A stretch of DNA of 64,000 nucleotides from Engraulis encrasicolus (lineage: Eukaryota; Chordata; Actinopteri; Clupeiformes; Engraulidae): positions 9,911,083-9,975,082 of the forward strand of contig NC_085876.1 in the NCBI RefSeq assembly GCF_034702125.1. Direction: 5' to 3'. Numbering within the stretch: the first letter of the stretch is position 1; every line of letters begins with the position of its first letter. A program made the position numbers and the translations under genes. A model generated the notes under the pieces. That model made no database searches. It saw only the letters and a program-made list of their open reading frames with translations, and was not told the DNA's origin. Of this stretch, positions 21,052 to 45,970 are shown piece by piece.

Positions 21052-23317
21052 AGTCAACACTCTGCATATTATCTGTGGGTGTTAGGCTCCTGTCCTTGGC
21101 TAAGATGTAAAGAAGACTAAACACACACTCTGGTCCCTAGACATAACGAAATCAAACACCACAGTCCCCCATTAACATTTCATCATAACATTTCACATTT
21201 GACCAAAAACTTGCATGCCTAGGCTGTGCACTTGGTAGCGTTTCACCAAAAGTGAAGTTAGCAGAAAAGACATAAAAGTTACAAAAGCTCTGTTCTGCTC
21301 AAAGTTCTGAATAAAGTACTATTGAGAGTAAGGTAACTTGGGCCATAACTAGCAGACGTGGCAATCGTATTCAAAGGGCCCCTGAGTTCAATTCATGGCA
21401 TCCCAGAGTCGAGCAGAGCACAACAAGAGAGACAGAACAAAACTGGGGGCGCTGAAGCATGGGGGCTACTTGGTTACACACTGCAAATGATAAAAGCAGA
21501 GAGAATAGTCTGATTGAAAACATTCTGCCGCAAACGACCCTCACTGCAAACCATCATTAAAACGAAAAATCATTTAGGGAATAAAATAAAAGAAATGAAA
21601 AGGGTGAAAAAAAAAATCAATTCACATTCACCAAGAAGTAAACAGAGATGGACTAGAAGGGGAATTTCTTAGCCTAGGAATTAAGATATTCAGGCTGGTA
21701 ATAGCCAGGCTAGGTATATCTATCAGTGCGCTTTTAAACAGAGCCAAATAGTGGAGTAAATATGGAGTAAAAACCATGTGTCTTTAAAAACAATAATTAA
21801 AACAAATGTGACGTTGAGTGGTTCAGAACACTAATAATATATACAGTATTTACTCTTTTTCTTTGCCGACGCAGCAATGCAACGGCACCAGGAAAAAAAT
21901 AACAACATTCTAAGGCATTCTCTTCATGTGATTGTCTTTGGTTGAGAAATTATTTTCCCCACAAATTCCATCAGTGGTTAAAAATATACTTGGAATTTAC
22001 TTTTTTTCCTTTTCTTCTTCTCATCATCTTCTTCTACGTTCCGAATTTCCCTTTCCCCCATGCAGTAACATACTAATTGTCGGTACGTGAAATAATGATA
22101 AAAAAAAGACTTTCCTTCATTTGTCAGTTTTTAAGCTGCGTCACACACACGTCGCTACTCGCTAATCACTGAGCAAGATCAGTCAATTGAGGGTTCTTTC
22201 TATTATGCGAACTCCCATCCTCCCTTGTGCTTGTGGCCGCGTGATGACATGGCAAGACGTCATTGACGAGTTTAATTTAATATCTTTCAAAAGCGCAATT
22301 CAATTGTCATTTTCTCATTTGCAATCAGGATGTTGAATGAGGAAAAGTCACCCAAAAGTTGTCGTGGCTAGGCTTACAGTGGGGAAACGCTTTCGTTTCC
22401 TCCTCAGAGGCGGGGCGTCAGCGAAGCGCACTGCCACAAGCATAGGTCGGGCTTGGGAGTTTATGCTGAATGAACTGTACGCTGAATGTGCATCTTCGAG
22501 CTACGTGAAGCCCGAGACTGCGAAAACAGTACAAGCGATGCAATGTTGCCGGTTGCGAGCTTAAGATAGACCTATTTTAACTTGAGCCTGAGTGATCAAA
22601 TAGAGGCGGGTATGGCCGTAGCTTACTGGTGTGGATAGGAGGAGAAATTGGGTATTGCTATTGTCGGACATGATCTAAAATGGATTCTCTGAATAGTATG
22701 TAGTTAATAATATCATAAAGGTATCATCACAGCAAAATTACATCAATGATATACAACATTATTTTCATAAAGTGATCTTGCAAAAGAAAGAAAAAAAATG
22801 ACTTGAAATAGTCAGTCACAGATGATATAGTCCCACGATAGCCACCGTTTCGGGTAGGAGGGCTGAGCGCACTGTCCCCCTGTGATCGTTAGGGGCCAAT
22901 TTCCAACATGGTGGTTTTGCGGCTAACCGAGCTCAAAGAGGTACATTTCATAACATAAGGGTCTATAGAACCGTGGGGTTCCTGTATTAGAAGATTTACA
23001 TCTCATTCTTGGTGAACATACTTTGGGTGAATGACTACACTTGGACAACAGCCCATGGTTTTATTTTAAGGAACTAAATGGGCTGCTTTGCTATTGTTTG
23101 TGCGACTACCTCTGGGATAGATAAACCAGTTTGTCACAGCTTGTCAGCCTGATGTGCGATGATTGGTGCATTGAATCAGCTGTTATTCCTCCTGATATAT
23201 GTGAGCGTATCTGTGTGTGTGTGGGCGTTCTTTCTCCTTGGTGTGTGTGTGTGTGCGTGTGTTCGATCTTCCTCCTTCTCATTGTGTATGTATGTGTGCG
23301 ATCATTCTTCTTCCTCA

Positions 23318-23348
<31 letters not shown>

Positions 23349-23350
23349 GC
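20561..23350 (-). other. stk3: Possible long stk3 3' UTR
   Basis: Downstream of the stk3 stop codon (minus strand), a transposon-poor stretch runs to TTTATT at 20562-20567, which is AATAAA on the minus strand. It contains an (AAAG)n tract at 20982-21052. A CpG-richer block at 22200-22600 has a 75-residue open frame with no recognisable features. UTR status is inferred; the true end could be nearer 23.3 kb. Confidence 0.3.
20982..21052. repeat. (AAAG)n microsatellite
   Basis: About 17 AAAG units, possibly within the stk3 3' UTR. Confidence 0.95.
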
Positions 23351-35409
<12,059 letters not shown>

Positions 35410-35784
35410 GGCTGAAATGTACAGTGCGTTGATGAGTGATATAGATCCTTCAAGAGTAGGCCTTCAATCAAAACTCATCTTAAGTTGTCATACGATTCTA
35501 AAACACAGCTTTTGACACAGCTATTTACTTGACCGAGTTTCACTTCTAAATGCATTAGCCAGGCTTCCCTTCCAACAGCAGACTACGTGGAGACGTTTCC
35601 CGTGTTTAGCCGAGACGTGTGCGCCACCCTTTGTATTGGAGTAGTTCTACACAGGATGTTGCTTGCCTCGAGCCTCAACCAATCATCGAGCACTTTGTTG
35701 GAAGGTGACAGAACGGAGTACATGCGTTTTGCTGGAATGGTACAATTGATCACAAAAACACACAGTTGTACATCATTATAAGAG
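35410..35784. promoter_or_regulatory. Divergent stk3/polr2k promoter region
   Basis: stk3 starts at 35409 on the minus strand. On the plus strand a consensus donor (AGAG then GTAAGC) ends a possible non-coding polr2k exon at 35784, and the coding exon's acceptor is at 37220. The starts of both transcripts would then lie within about 350 bp. No TATA box is obvious. Inferred from splice signals only. Confidence 0.45.
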
Positions 35785-36111
35785 GTAAGCAATGCATTTA
35801 ATTAAAGGTTAAATACCTAGAACGTAACTGTTGGTCCCAATCCCAAATCGTATTCACAGTATTGCCTCCTTTTTTGATGTAGGCCAGTGACTGAGTCGAG
35901 ATCAACTGTTGTGTTTGCTAATATTGCCATATCAGTCTCGCAAATAGTTTTATACTGGCAAAGGAGAGAGGACTATGAGTAAGCAAATTAATACGGATTG
36001 TACATTTGTATATATTTATACTTTCTAGATAGTTATTTTAGTGTAAAGAATTGGCGATGTCATTTAGGAGCACTTCTTGGAAATTGCTTTAGGTGGATTC
36101 CCTGATTGACG

Positions 36112-36392
36112 CTCCCAACTCAGGACGCTCCCATTTCATCTCGCTCCCACTAGCCAGACTATCGGTACCACCGCCATATGACGGAGCCAGTTATCTTGTT
36201 GATGTTAGTTTTTTGTTTCTAACCCTAACCTTAACCCTAACCCTAACCCTAAACCTAACCCTAACCCTAACCCTAAATTGCTTGTATGTGGCAGTATATG
36301 ATAATACGTGAAATATAATCGGGTGGGACCGCACGTCCGGGAGTGATAGAAACACCTGGGACCGCACGTCCGGGAGCGATCTCAGTTGGGAG
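36112..36392. mobile_element. Inverted-repeat element carrying telomere-like repeats
   Basis: The 21-bp ends pair in 18 positions (CTCCCAACTCAGGACGCTCC at 36112 and GGGAGCGATCTCAGTTGGGA at 36372). Inside are a CCCTAA tract (36221-36276) and two copies of GGGACCGCACGTCCGGGAG. It lies in the presumed polr2k 5' UTR intron. Confidence 0.6.
36221..36276. repeat. Interstitial telomeric repeat (CCCTAA)n
   Basis: About nine units of AACCCT with two variants (AACCTT and AAACCT). TTAGGG is the vertebrate telomere unit. Confidence 0.95.
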
Positions 36393-36535
36393 TCTCCATC
36401 CCCTTACCCTTTAGGTGGCTAATGCTAGCTCACAAACCCATTGCCCATTATGTTTTGGGTTGAGATGTATTTTGTTTAAAAAACACATCTGTGTTTTTCG
36501 TTTTAAAGGTATCTACCGCCTGTGTTGACCGAAAT

Positions 36536-36536
<1 letters not shown>

Positions 36537-36630
<94 letters not shown>
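36537..36630. repeat. (CA)n microsatellite
   Basis: About 46 uninterrupted CA units, in the presumed polr2k 5' intron. Confidence 0.98.
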
Positions 36631-36633
<3 letters not shown>

Positions 36634-37232
36634 AAACAAAATGCCTCTCATGTACACATTCTCCAATCTCATGCTACTGAACATGACCATAACGGCTTTC
36701 TATTTTATTTCATTCATGCACACTGACAACATACAACATAAAACACTTTGCTATCCCATCAATTTGCCTCCCCATCAAGCAGAGACAGCAACACTGTTCC
36801 TACATTAGATTCAAGTTTACCATTAAGGTTAGGCCTATATTAACTAAGACACTGATAGGTCTTCAAGAAGGAGCTCTTCTCCAATCTCCACTGTCCAACC
36901 TCTAATTAAACATGATTAATTTATTATCCTATAATTCAGAGACTGGGTTCCTTTTACCTAGACGGAATATTTAGGCCTGAAGAGTTCAAATGATCTACTT
37001 TAATTGTGTCCAAACAAATCAATTGACATTTTGCCTAGGTCATGCCATGACTTCTTGCATTCTGATACAGTCTTGGGTTATTTATCAAATCTGCATGCGA
37101 CTTAGTCCGGCACACCAAGTGTCATATAAAATTTGCGATTACTGTGATTTACTCGTTCCTGCTCATAATTAAACCTTCTTGTAGTGCTGGTTTGTAACTC
37201 ATATAATTCACCTTTTACAGAAGACTGACATT

Positions 37233-39843
37233 ATGGATGCACAGAAGGATGCACAACCAGTTAAGCAACAGCCCATGATCTACATCTGTGGAGGTAAGTT
37301 GTTCTTTTTGTGAATGAGGAGTGTTGTCATATCAGCCAGTACTTCCCCAACCCACATGTGACATCCTGCTGTTGCCACTGTAAATGTCTAAACGCATGCC
37401 TCACATGAATGTTGTGTTCTGCTCATAACACTCTTACGAGTGATGCAGTGTGTCCGTCCGTTATGCGCATTGTGTATTGAGCTCTCTGGATTATTACTGT
37501 ATTATGTGTTCTCTCCTAGATTAAAGGCAGGTATGTGTTGTGTGATATTTTCGATATTAAGTTTCTGCTCATACTGAAGGGAAACGCACGATTTAAAAAG
37601 TTCACATCTCAAGACACTACACTCACACTATACGAGCCGAGGGTCAGTTGCGAGTAGAATGCTGACACTGTCCGATACGACAGGCTTGTTTTCCGGAACT
37701 GCAGATGACAAAAAATGCGGAAGGGAAACGCGCACCTGAGGTGCAGACAAGGATGCGCTCAAGAGCGAATTATGCTGCCCTGACAATTTATGCATGTGTA
37801 GTGTGAAATCGGGTCATAGCACTGCTTCAGCTGCGATTTATGTGGGGCAACCAGGATTTCAGACAGTTTTGATTTTCTTGCAACCCTACGATTGCAGATC
37901 GCAAGCTGGTCATGAGGTGAAATCGCTTGTCGTTACCCCATGTGTACACTACATGATGCGATTCCCAAAAAGTTGTGCGACTGACAAATCGTGGCAAAAT
38001 CTGGCCAAAAGTCACACAGTGTATGCCTGTCATAATACATTTGTACTCATCTCTGCTCTTCTCTCTCCCAGAATGTCACACAGAAAATGAGATTAAGGCC
38101 AGAGACCCCATCAGATGCAGAGAGTGTGGATACAGGATCATGTACAAGAAGAGGACAAAGAGATGTATCCTTTCGTGAACTCGTGGTTGTTTTGTTGGTG
38201 TGTTAAATTATCTAACAATTTTCTCCATAGTGCAGTGTTTGGTGCTGTCTTCAGTCTTCCTTGCTGATTTCTGTCTAGAGTGGTGGAAATAAGAGTTTGA
38301 TCTCTTGCTAATTTGGTTGTTTTGCCACTAACTAGCAAAGCAATGACCAGGGTTCCCACACGTCCTGGAAAACCTGGAAAACCTGGAAATTTAGAGATAT
38401 GTTTTCAAGTCCTTGAATGTCCTGGAAATTCACCAAATGTCCTGGAAAAAAATATTTTGTCCTGGATTTTGTTTGTGGTATAATTTTACTCTTCTCCGAG
38501 TCTAGACATGACGATAGAATTTATATCCACCTATTGAATACATTATTGTCCACACACACACGCACAGTTTGGTCAGGTTGCCATCTTTGATTGCACTTAT
38601 ACACAGTCATATTTTTTGACTCAGCGTTGCCAAAAGTCGCTACAAGTTGCTAGTTGGCTTGCTGAAAAGTCGCTAGATGATATGATGGCGTTATATATAT
38701 CTCTCGAAAACATGCCTAGGGTCATAATAGGCCTACAAATAGGCAGTGCTAGCACTTACTTACAAAAAATTGTAGTGCTATCTTTTTTTGGAGATCAGAG
38801 CATATCTGCAGCCCTGCTTAATCGTAGGAAATGCTTCTGACAGCAGCTCAGCGTCACTGAGGTGCTGTTTCCACGTAGCTGGATATTTTTATATGTGGAT
38901 ATTTTTTTCTCCTGCTTGTATTGGTTTTGCATTGGTTTTGGCCTTTCCGTTTCCACGTAGCAGATATTTAAAATCCAGGTATAAAAAGCAGGAGAAAAAA
39001 ATATCCTGTTTAGGGGGCTGAAACGCATTTGTTACAATGGAGGATTTATTTTTATCCACATGTTGCATTTACACCTAAGCAGGAGAAAAAAAATACCCTG
39101 CTAAAAAAATATCCTGCTACGTGGAAACAGCACCTGAAAAGACATGTTTTACCAAAAAGTTGCTAAATGTGGATTTTAGTCGCCTAAAGGTTAAAAGGTT
39201 AAAATGAACCATTCCATCTGTTGTTTAATTTATTACTTGTCCCCTGTCGGTGTGTCGCTGTGTATGCCCAAATTGTGGGTTCGACGGAGAAAACATCCGT
39301 CCTGAATTACCAAAAAATGGTCCTGGAAATGTCCTGGAAAATGATTTTTGAATAAGTGTGGGAACCCTGAATGACCTATCTAGGATTTAAACGATTTGTT
39401 AAAGATAGAGTATCAAAAAGAAAATCCCGATAATCACTTCATAAGAATAAAGTTATTGATTTATATTTGAATGAGGGGGATAAGTGCAGCATTTAATCCT
39501 GTACCAAACATTTACATTTCTGGCTTCCACAAACCAATTAAGTCAACACATTTGATTTAAGATGTCGTTTTTAAACAGACTCCAAACTCTCCAACAGAGA
39601 GAAGGAAAGAGTTGGTAACATTTGTGAAATGATGTCAGGGACAAGATTGTATAGATCTGAACAGGGCTGCAAAATCATAAGAAGAGAAGGGGAAACTATA
39701 GGTTGACATGGACTAAGGTTGGTATTGGTCAGATATCTATGGTTTTGCAACTTTTGATGGAAAGGTACTATATCATGACTCTTCTTGCACCAGATAATTC
39801 CTTAACTCTTCTCTCCTCAGTGGTCGTCTTTGATGCCAGATAA
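37233..39843 (+). CDS. polr2k: RNA polymerases I, II and III subunit RPABC4
   Basis: This small zinc-binding subunit (Rpb12) is shared by all three nuclear RNA polymerases. Three coding exons: 37233-37293 ([20 protein letters not shown]), 38072-38164 ([20 protein letters not shown]... to KKRTKR) and 39821-39843 (LVVFDAR, stop). The total is 177 nt or 58 residues, the family's exact length. The zinc ligands CxxC (CGEC) and CxxC (CREC) are present. Phases agree at both junctions. The last intron is of U12 type and contains two nested DNA transposons. AATAAA at 40090-40095 is a candidate poly(A) signal. The coding exon starts at 37221 after an acceptor, so a 5' non-coding exon is expected upstream. 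Confidence 0.97.
38348..39369. mobile_element. hAT-like element within the polr2k U12 intron
   Basis: The ends CAGGGTTCCCACAC and GTGTGGGAACCCTG are 14-bp inverted repeats. The flanks share AATGACC. Internally both arms repeat GTCCTGGAAAT-type blocks. The unit is 1022 bp and includes a second nested element at 38860-39135. Confidence 0.85.
38860..39135. mobile_element. Nested MITE with perfect 20-bp inverted ends
   Basis: AGGTGCTGTTTCCACGTAGC at 38860-38879 pairs exactly with GCTACGTGGAAACAGCACCT at 39116-39135. Internal GCAGGAGAAAAAAATA blocks are repeated. It sits inside the hAT-like element. Confidence 0.85.
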
Positions 39844-40099
39844 AACAACCCACCTCACCTTACCCTCACTTATTAGATTTCTTTCTTTTTGTATTTTAGT
39901 TGTCTCAAATGTACAGCTTTTGTAAAACTGTTTCTATAAGGACTGCGATGTGAAAAATGCTATGAACGATAATGGTAATGACATGAATGCCTTGTGTTAG
40001 GCATACAATTAGACATTGAAACACTTCACCATAAAGGTTCATTTGAAATAGGTCTTATGACCAAAGGCAATGATGTAACCCACAATGCAAATAAAATAG

Positions 40100-41400
40100 A
40101 GTTTTGTGAATATGAATTCATGTGTGAAATTAGCCTTTGTCTGGGTAAAATTGGTCTAATAATGACTTTTAAAGGTGGATAGGAAAGGCATTTCACTGTG
40201 TTAATCTCTACATCTTCTGAGGTGACTTTTTAGTAGGGATATATGGAAGTATATTATTGAATATATGGATACCTAGTAATTCACTTCATTAAAATGGATT
40301 GTAACACAATATTGGATTGCCTATAACTTATTATTAGCATGAAATATTGCTCTATATTAGTCATTACAGCTTACATATTGCTAACAAAAACTCAATCCTG
40401 TATCACAGAGTACGACGGTACATTAGTCCGCAATAAGAAAAATCACACTGATGATATGAAGCGATAGAACAAAACTATTTTGCTTTTCAAGCTTCTAATG
40501 TTTGCATTTCTGTGGTTGAACATGAACTTGAAGCAGGGTGAAAGAAGTTTTAATTCACTATGCTGTCCTCCACGGGCTGCAACCACGGTACATAAGTCTC
40601 GGCAGTAGTCCAGTCAACATAAACAAATAAATTGCAAACAATAAAACAAATTGCAATATTAATGGTTCCTGCACTGGCCAAATAAAAGAGCCAGGACCAC
40701 AATAAAGAACAATGGGCGATAAAGTACAAACCTACTAGGAATGCTGGCGTTACTCTTTTCTTTTGAACAATTTCTTATGAAATATGCTCCCAGTTGCTCT
40801 TTACTTTTTTGAGTTGAGTGTTATGAAGCTTATTTGAGCCTACTATTTATTAGCAACCTGTATCAAGTTTTAAAAATCTACCTTCATCCATTTAGTGGAA
40901 ATTGAATGGCAAAATGTATTGAAAATCTGTTACCTTAAACAAGCATTGAGTGTTGAATAATAACACACTAAAACACTAATTCATTTGTGGGTTCAGGTGC
41001 AGAGAGAATTGTGATTGTATTTGCTGAAACAATATTCTCATCTGGCATGGCACTGCACTCATATTCATTAGCATTTTGTAACATTTTCCCGGTATAACAA
41101 TGTGCACACATGACCAAATATGTATTTATCTTTTATTCTATAACACACATTTATAACTACGGTTATTGCTACAAATGCACATTATAAGCCTGATTTAAAT
41201 GCATTAAATTAACCAATCCAATCATTTAAACGAGAGTCATATTTGGCCATTGACGACAGCTGTCAAGTGTGGCGCTGTGTTCATTCATGTGGTGTGCTAT
41301 GCCTGTGAGAACTCTCCAGTGATGTGTTTTTGATGAAAGGGGAATCACGGTGGAGTCCCCCCTCAGCCATCCATCCATAGGCTCTGCAGCAAAGCGAAGC
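40100..41400. other. Intergenic polr2k-spag1
   Basis: AT-rich sequence with no gene, RNA or clear transposon recognised. Just beyond it lies the GC-rich spag1 upstream region (41400-41520) and a 155-bp GA repeat. Confidence 0.5.
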
Positions 41401-41516
41401 ACTGCACCAGCTGCCCCTCCCCCTCCCTTCACTCCATTATGACATCACAGCTGCCTCTGCTGTAGGGGGCGGGGCCTCACCCCCGCTGATCCGATCGTGT
41501 GCTGCCCTGCCAGAGG

Positions 41517-41675
<159 letters not shown>

Positions 41676-42057
41676 GACTGTAGATGAGGCGAGGAAGCAA
41701 AGGGGGAGAGTGTGGGATAGTGAGAGATAGAGCAGGTCTAGTGGAGTAGAGGGGGAAGGGGAAAGAGAGATAGAGAGAGACTGGTGGAGGAAGGGAGGAA
41801 GCGGCAAAAGAGAGAGATACTTCAGAGGAGGGAGAGAGAGCGTGACTGTAGAGGAGGAGGGGAGAAAACAAGGGAGGTAGCTAACGAGAGAGAGGGAGGG
41901 AGGGAGAGAGCGTGTGTCTGTAGAGGAGGGAGGTGAGGAAGCGAGGGAGGGATAGAGAGAGAGAGAGAGTGCTGACGCCGCCTGTCCCCTGTCCTGTGCT
42001 GCTGCTGGTGCTGCTCTTGCTGCTGCTCCTCCCGTGCGGACCGTGCAGCCAGCAGCC

Positions 42058-45000
42058 ATGGGCAACGCACAGCCTGGAACTCCAGGCCACAGGACTCAGC
42101 CAGGCACCCCAGGATCAGGCAGAGGAGCCGGGTACGGCGGTGCTTCGAGATCGGGCTCCACCTCCGGGAAGCCTCCCATGATGAACGGCACCCGAGGGGA
42201 TAATCACGCGGCGGGGGCAGGGGCACAGATGGCAGCCGAGCAGAAGCCTCCGGAGGAAGACAAGAGCTACCTGGACGCCCCGGCCGGCGCCCTGCCCCCG
42301 CCCCTGGCGCGCCTGAAGAACGAGGGCAACTTCCTCTTCAAGAACGGCCAGTTTGGAGACGCACTGGAGAAGTACGCGCAGGCCATCGCGGGATGCGAGG
42401 AGGCAGGTGAGGGCCATACTGTAGCATCCGGCTTGTTGTGTACTGTATGTTGACAGATGGACTACAGGCCCGTCACAACCAGGCAGGCAAACTAGGCAAT
42501 TGGCTGGGACCCCCCCAGCTGAAAGGCACCCTTCTGGTAATGACTGATTATCGTATACCAATGTCAGGAATGAGAAATTTATGACTGTGGGAGTACCTCC
42601 GTAAATTCAATGGCCGAAAAGTGCATGATACTTTTATCTAAATCTCTCTCAAAGGCGGCCTTTCCCAATAGTTTGAAAAGAGAAGAACTGTTGTTGTGGG
42701 CCCAGGGAGATAGGGGGGCAGAATTGCATTCCCATTACATTGTATGTATTGATTAGGGGGCCCTTTCAGATGACTTGGTCCTGGGCCCAGAGAAAGCTGT
42801 CAGCGGCCCTGGTGGAAGTGCAGGCCAACATGGGACAGGTGTTTTCCCCTTCTCTGATGTATATCTTGGTAGAGGTTTGCTTGCATCATGTGATGGTTCC
42901 ACGAAGCGATGCCATTGTTTTAGAAATGGACTATCAGGCATCTTGCCAAAATTGTCCCAGAAGTGGCTCAGTGTTGGAAGAAAGAGAAGTAGTCTACAAC
43001 AGGGGTGCTCAATAGGTCGATCGCGATCGACCAGTCGATCGCGGAGGCAGTATTGGTAGATCGTAGGAGGACACTTAAGAAAAAAAAAAAAAAGTTCCCT
43101 ATGGATACCCAGGATCTGACAGGCTAACTCCAGGCGTCTACACTGCCCTACACTGTATGGTAGGCTATAGCCTACCATAAACACAACGACGTCTTCAGAT
43201 AAGGAGGATAACTGTCAAGCGCCACACTCAAACTCTCTTCATAAGTCATAACATCGGAGCACAAAAAAATAGGACGGCACGAGACGTTTGCCGATACCGT
43301 GCGCTATATGTTCAGTTAGTAGCCTACAGGCAGCGTCACCGCTCAAAAGAAACAGCCAGAGAAGAAAACAACCGCCCGAACACCGGCAATCCCCTGATTT
43401 CCCCCCTTTTAAACAATGCTCTGAGAAGTGCAGGCAAGATGCAACTCCCGCATTGAGCGTGGAGTTGGCTACTTCGATTAGATTTCATGGGCACGCGTGC
43501 GAGGGGAGAGTGAATGATGTGTGCCTGTTTAACCTGAGTGCAGGCGCGTCTTTTCAAATGGTCTGTTCAGCGCGGCCGCTAGACAAAGAGCGCGATTTTC
43601 GGTCCATTCAGTAGATGTCTCCTTGTTTATTTTTTGGAACTAGGGATGTCTGTAACGTCCACGAAGACAATATCATCCACGTGAAAACGCCAAACGCCCG
43701 CAAACCGCTGTTCTGTCTACTTCTCACAGCGGCATTAAAAAAGTCCTCCACGAAATCCCAAACCAACAACCCTTCAAATAGGTGACAGCAAGCATGCACA
43801 CATGAAATAACACTTCAGGGAGGGAGAAAATAGCTCTGCACTCATATTAAAGTGAAAAGGGGATTACATAAAATCTGTCCAAAAACCAAGAGGGCACATC
43901 AATAACTTCATTAATATTATGTTCATTTATGAAAATTACATTTAGCCTATCATAAACTTGATAGCCTACTATGGTCTCCCTTTGTGATCAAAAACAGGCG
44001 TAATTTACAGTAGGCCTAAATAAGGTCTGTATGAGGTTGTTATTCACCGCTGATTCACCTTTCATTATTATTGATGTGTAGGCCCATATACAAATACATT
44101 TTCATATTGTGTTAAAATTGCATTTCTAACAGCTGTATTTTCAAATGTTCTCCCCCGAACCCCCAGTAGATCACTTCCACACACCCATCTCAATAAGTAG
44201 CTCACATGTTGAAAAAGTCTGAGCACCCCTGGTCTACACACTATGTATTGCTGGAGAGATGGAGAGAGAGAGAGATACTGCATTAGTAGTGCGGATAGGT
44301 GCAGTGAAGTCTGCATGGTGAGGCAGATGAACCTAATAGAGTAGTCCACAATGTGGAATAGTTTTAAAAATGTTCATCCTGGCCCCGCCGTGGATCAAAC
44401 GGTAGGGCACTGCTATACTGGCGACCCGTGTTCGATTCCCACCCGGGTCCTCTGCCGACCCTTCCCCGTCTCTCTCTCCCCATTTGCTTCCTGTTAATCA
44501 CGTATCTGTCCTGTCACAAAAAGGCAAAAGGGCCAAAAAAAACTAGAAATAGTCATCTTGAGCATCCTCTCTGATTGAGCAGTGTTTCCCACAGAATTTT
44601 TGGAAACTATGGGGGCAGCCGGGGTTTATTTTGTCCGGGGGGGGGGGGGGGGGGGGGGGTGTCACACGGGCCTTTTTTTGGGGGGGGGGGGGGGGGGGGG
44701 GCGGGGGAGGGGGGGGGGGGGGGGGGGGGGGGGGGTATTCTTGCAGCGTAAATGCAAAAACGGCAAAACAATGACTACAGTATGACATTGGCGCATGGAG
44801 AAACTGTAGGCCTGGGCCTATATTTCAGCCATTTATATTTTGAGAAATAAGGCTACATAAGATTTTACCCATGACTTGTATAATAGTAGTACATTGTCAT
44901 TGTCAAAATAAAATGCAGTACAGTGAATAATTTCTGTTTGCAACACAGTTTCATTCGTCCCTCATGCAGGGGTTCTGGGAAACACAATTAATAAAAACAA

Positions 45001-45877
45001 AATAGGAGCAGAGATAAGAATTTAAGAGCACTGTGAAATTGTTAACGCATAGACAAAAAGGGTCTTAGAGGGTAGGCTATGCCTTTACCCCCACACATTA
45101 TCTGTAGGCGTACACATCTACATAGGGGGGTGCTGGTCACAGGGCCAGTTTTTCCAAATTCCTCCCATTAAAAGGGCTGAACAACATATTACACATTTAT
45201 GTCTATATTCACATTCATTACACATTAATTTCTATATGCAGCCTGATGTCTCCTCTGCTGTGTCAATGAAGGTCTGTCACCAAACTCATTACAACTGTAA
45301 AACAAAGCCTAGGGAGTGTTAGTAAACTCATCCCAACTGTCCCTTCTCTGAAGGTTTTTTATATTGCTCCCAAACCCAAGTAAACTACAACAACTTGACT
45401 AGGCTTTTGATCCCTGTCTTTCAAGCACTTGTGGTTCTCTCTATAGCAGGGGTGCACAACCTTTTTTTTAACCAAGATCTACTTTTGAAGTTGATGGTCT
45501 GCCGTGATCTACCAAGTCAAATTCAAAGATGTCAGTATGAAAATTTAAGACCACCATTTATTAATCACCATTATTATGAACAAAATGTTTTCAGTAGGCT
45601 ACTATGGCCGTATCTTTTCAGTGTGTTTTTAAAGTGTGTTGAATAGCCTATCTTTACAAAGCAATGCAGCACTGATAGTATGCAGAGATAATTTCAGTCA
45701 TACACAAGTCATAAACAACTGAAACAATTTCAAAATGATAAACATTTGGTATATAAAAGGCACATAGGCCCTATTTCTAAAATATGATGAAGCATGATCA
45801 TGCCTTCAGTGGTAGGCCTATAGGCTACAAATTAAAAAGGGCTCAGAAATTCACCATTTGTTATGGGTAGTAGGCTA

Positions 45878-45970
<93 letters not shown>

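Larger units (their letters stand above)
38165..39820 (+). other. polr2k: U12-type (minor spliceosome) intron of polr2k
   Basis: The donor is GTATCCTTT (38165-38173), the U12 consensus. TTCCTTAAC at 39798-39806 matches the U12 branch site, with its adenosine about 15 nt before the acceptor, and there is no long pyrimidine tract. The terminal dinucleotides are GT-AG. Typing is from consensus match alone. Confidence 0.9.

Noticed and set aside
22337..22564. 75-residue frame in a CpG-rich block (MRKSHPKVVVARL...)
   Set aside because: Basic, short, no homology recognised; could be promoter or UTR sequence. Not called as a gene.
42034..42057. GTG start upstream of spag1 ATG
   Set aside because: Non-ATG start with no support; the ATG at 42058 has good context (GCAGCCATGG).
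44379..44460. Possible tRNA gene
   Set aside because: A- and B-box matches are present but the cloverleaf cannot be formed cleanly, and a SINE-type body follows.
44638..44737. Poly-G runs as a functional G-quadruplex locus
   Set aside because: Homopolymer length is unreliable in assemblies and the runs lie inside a decayed transposon with an N nearby.
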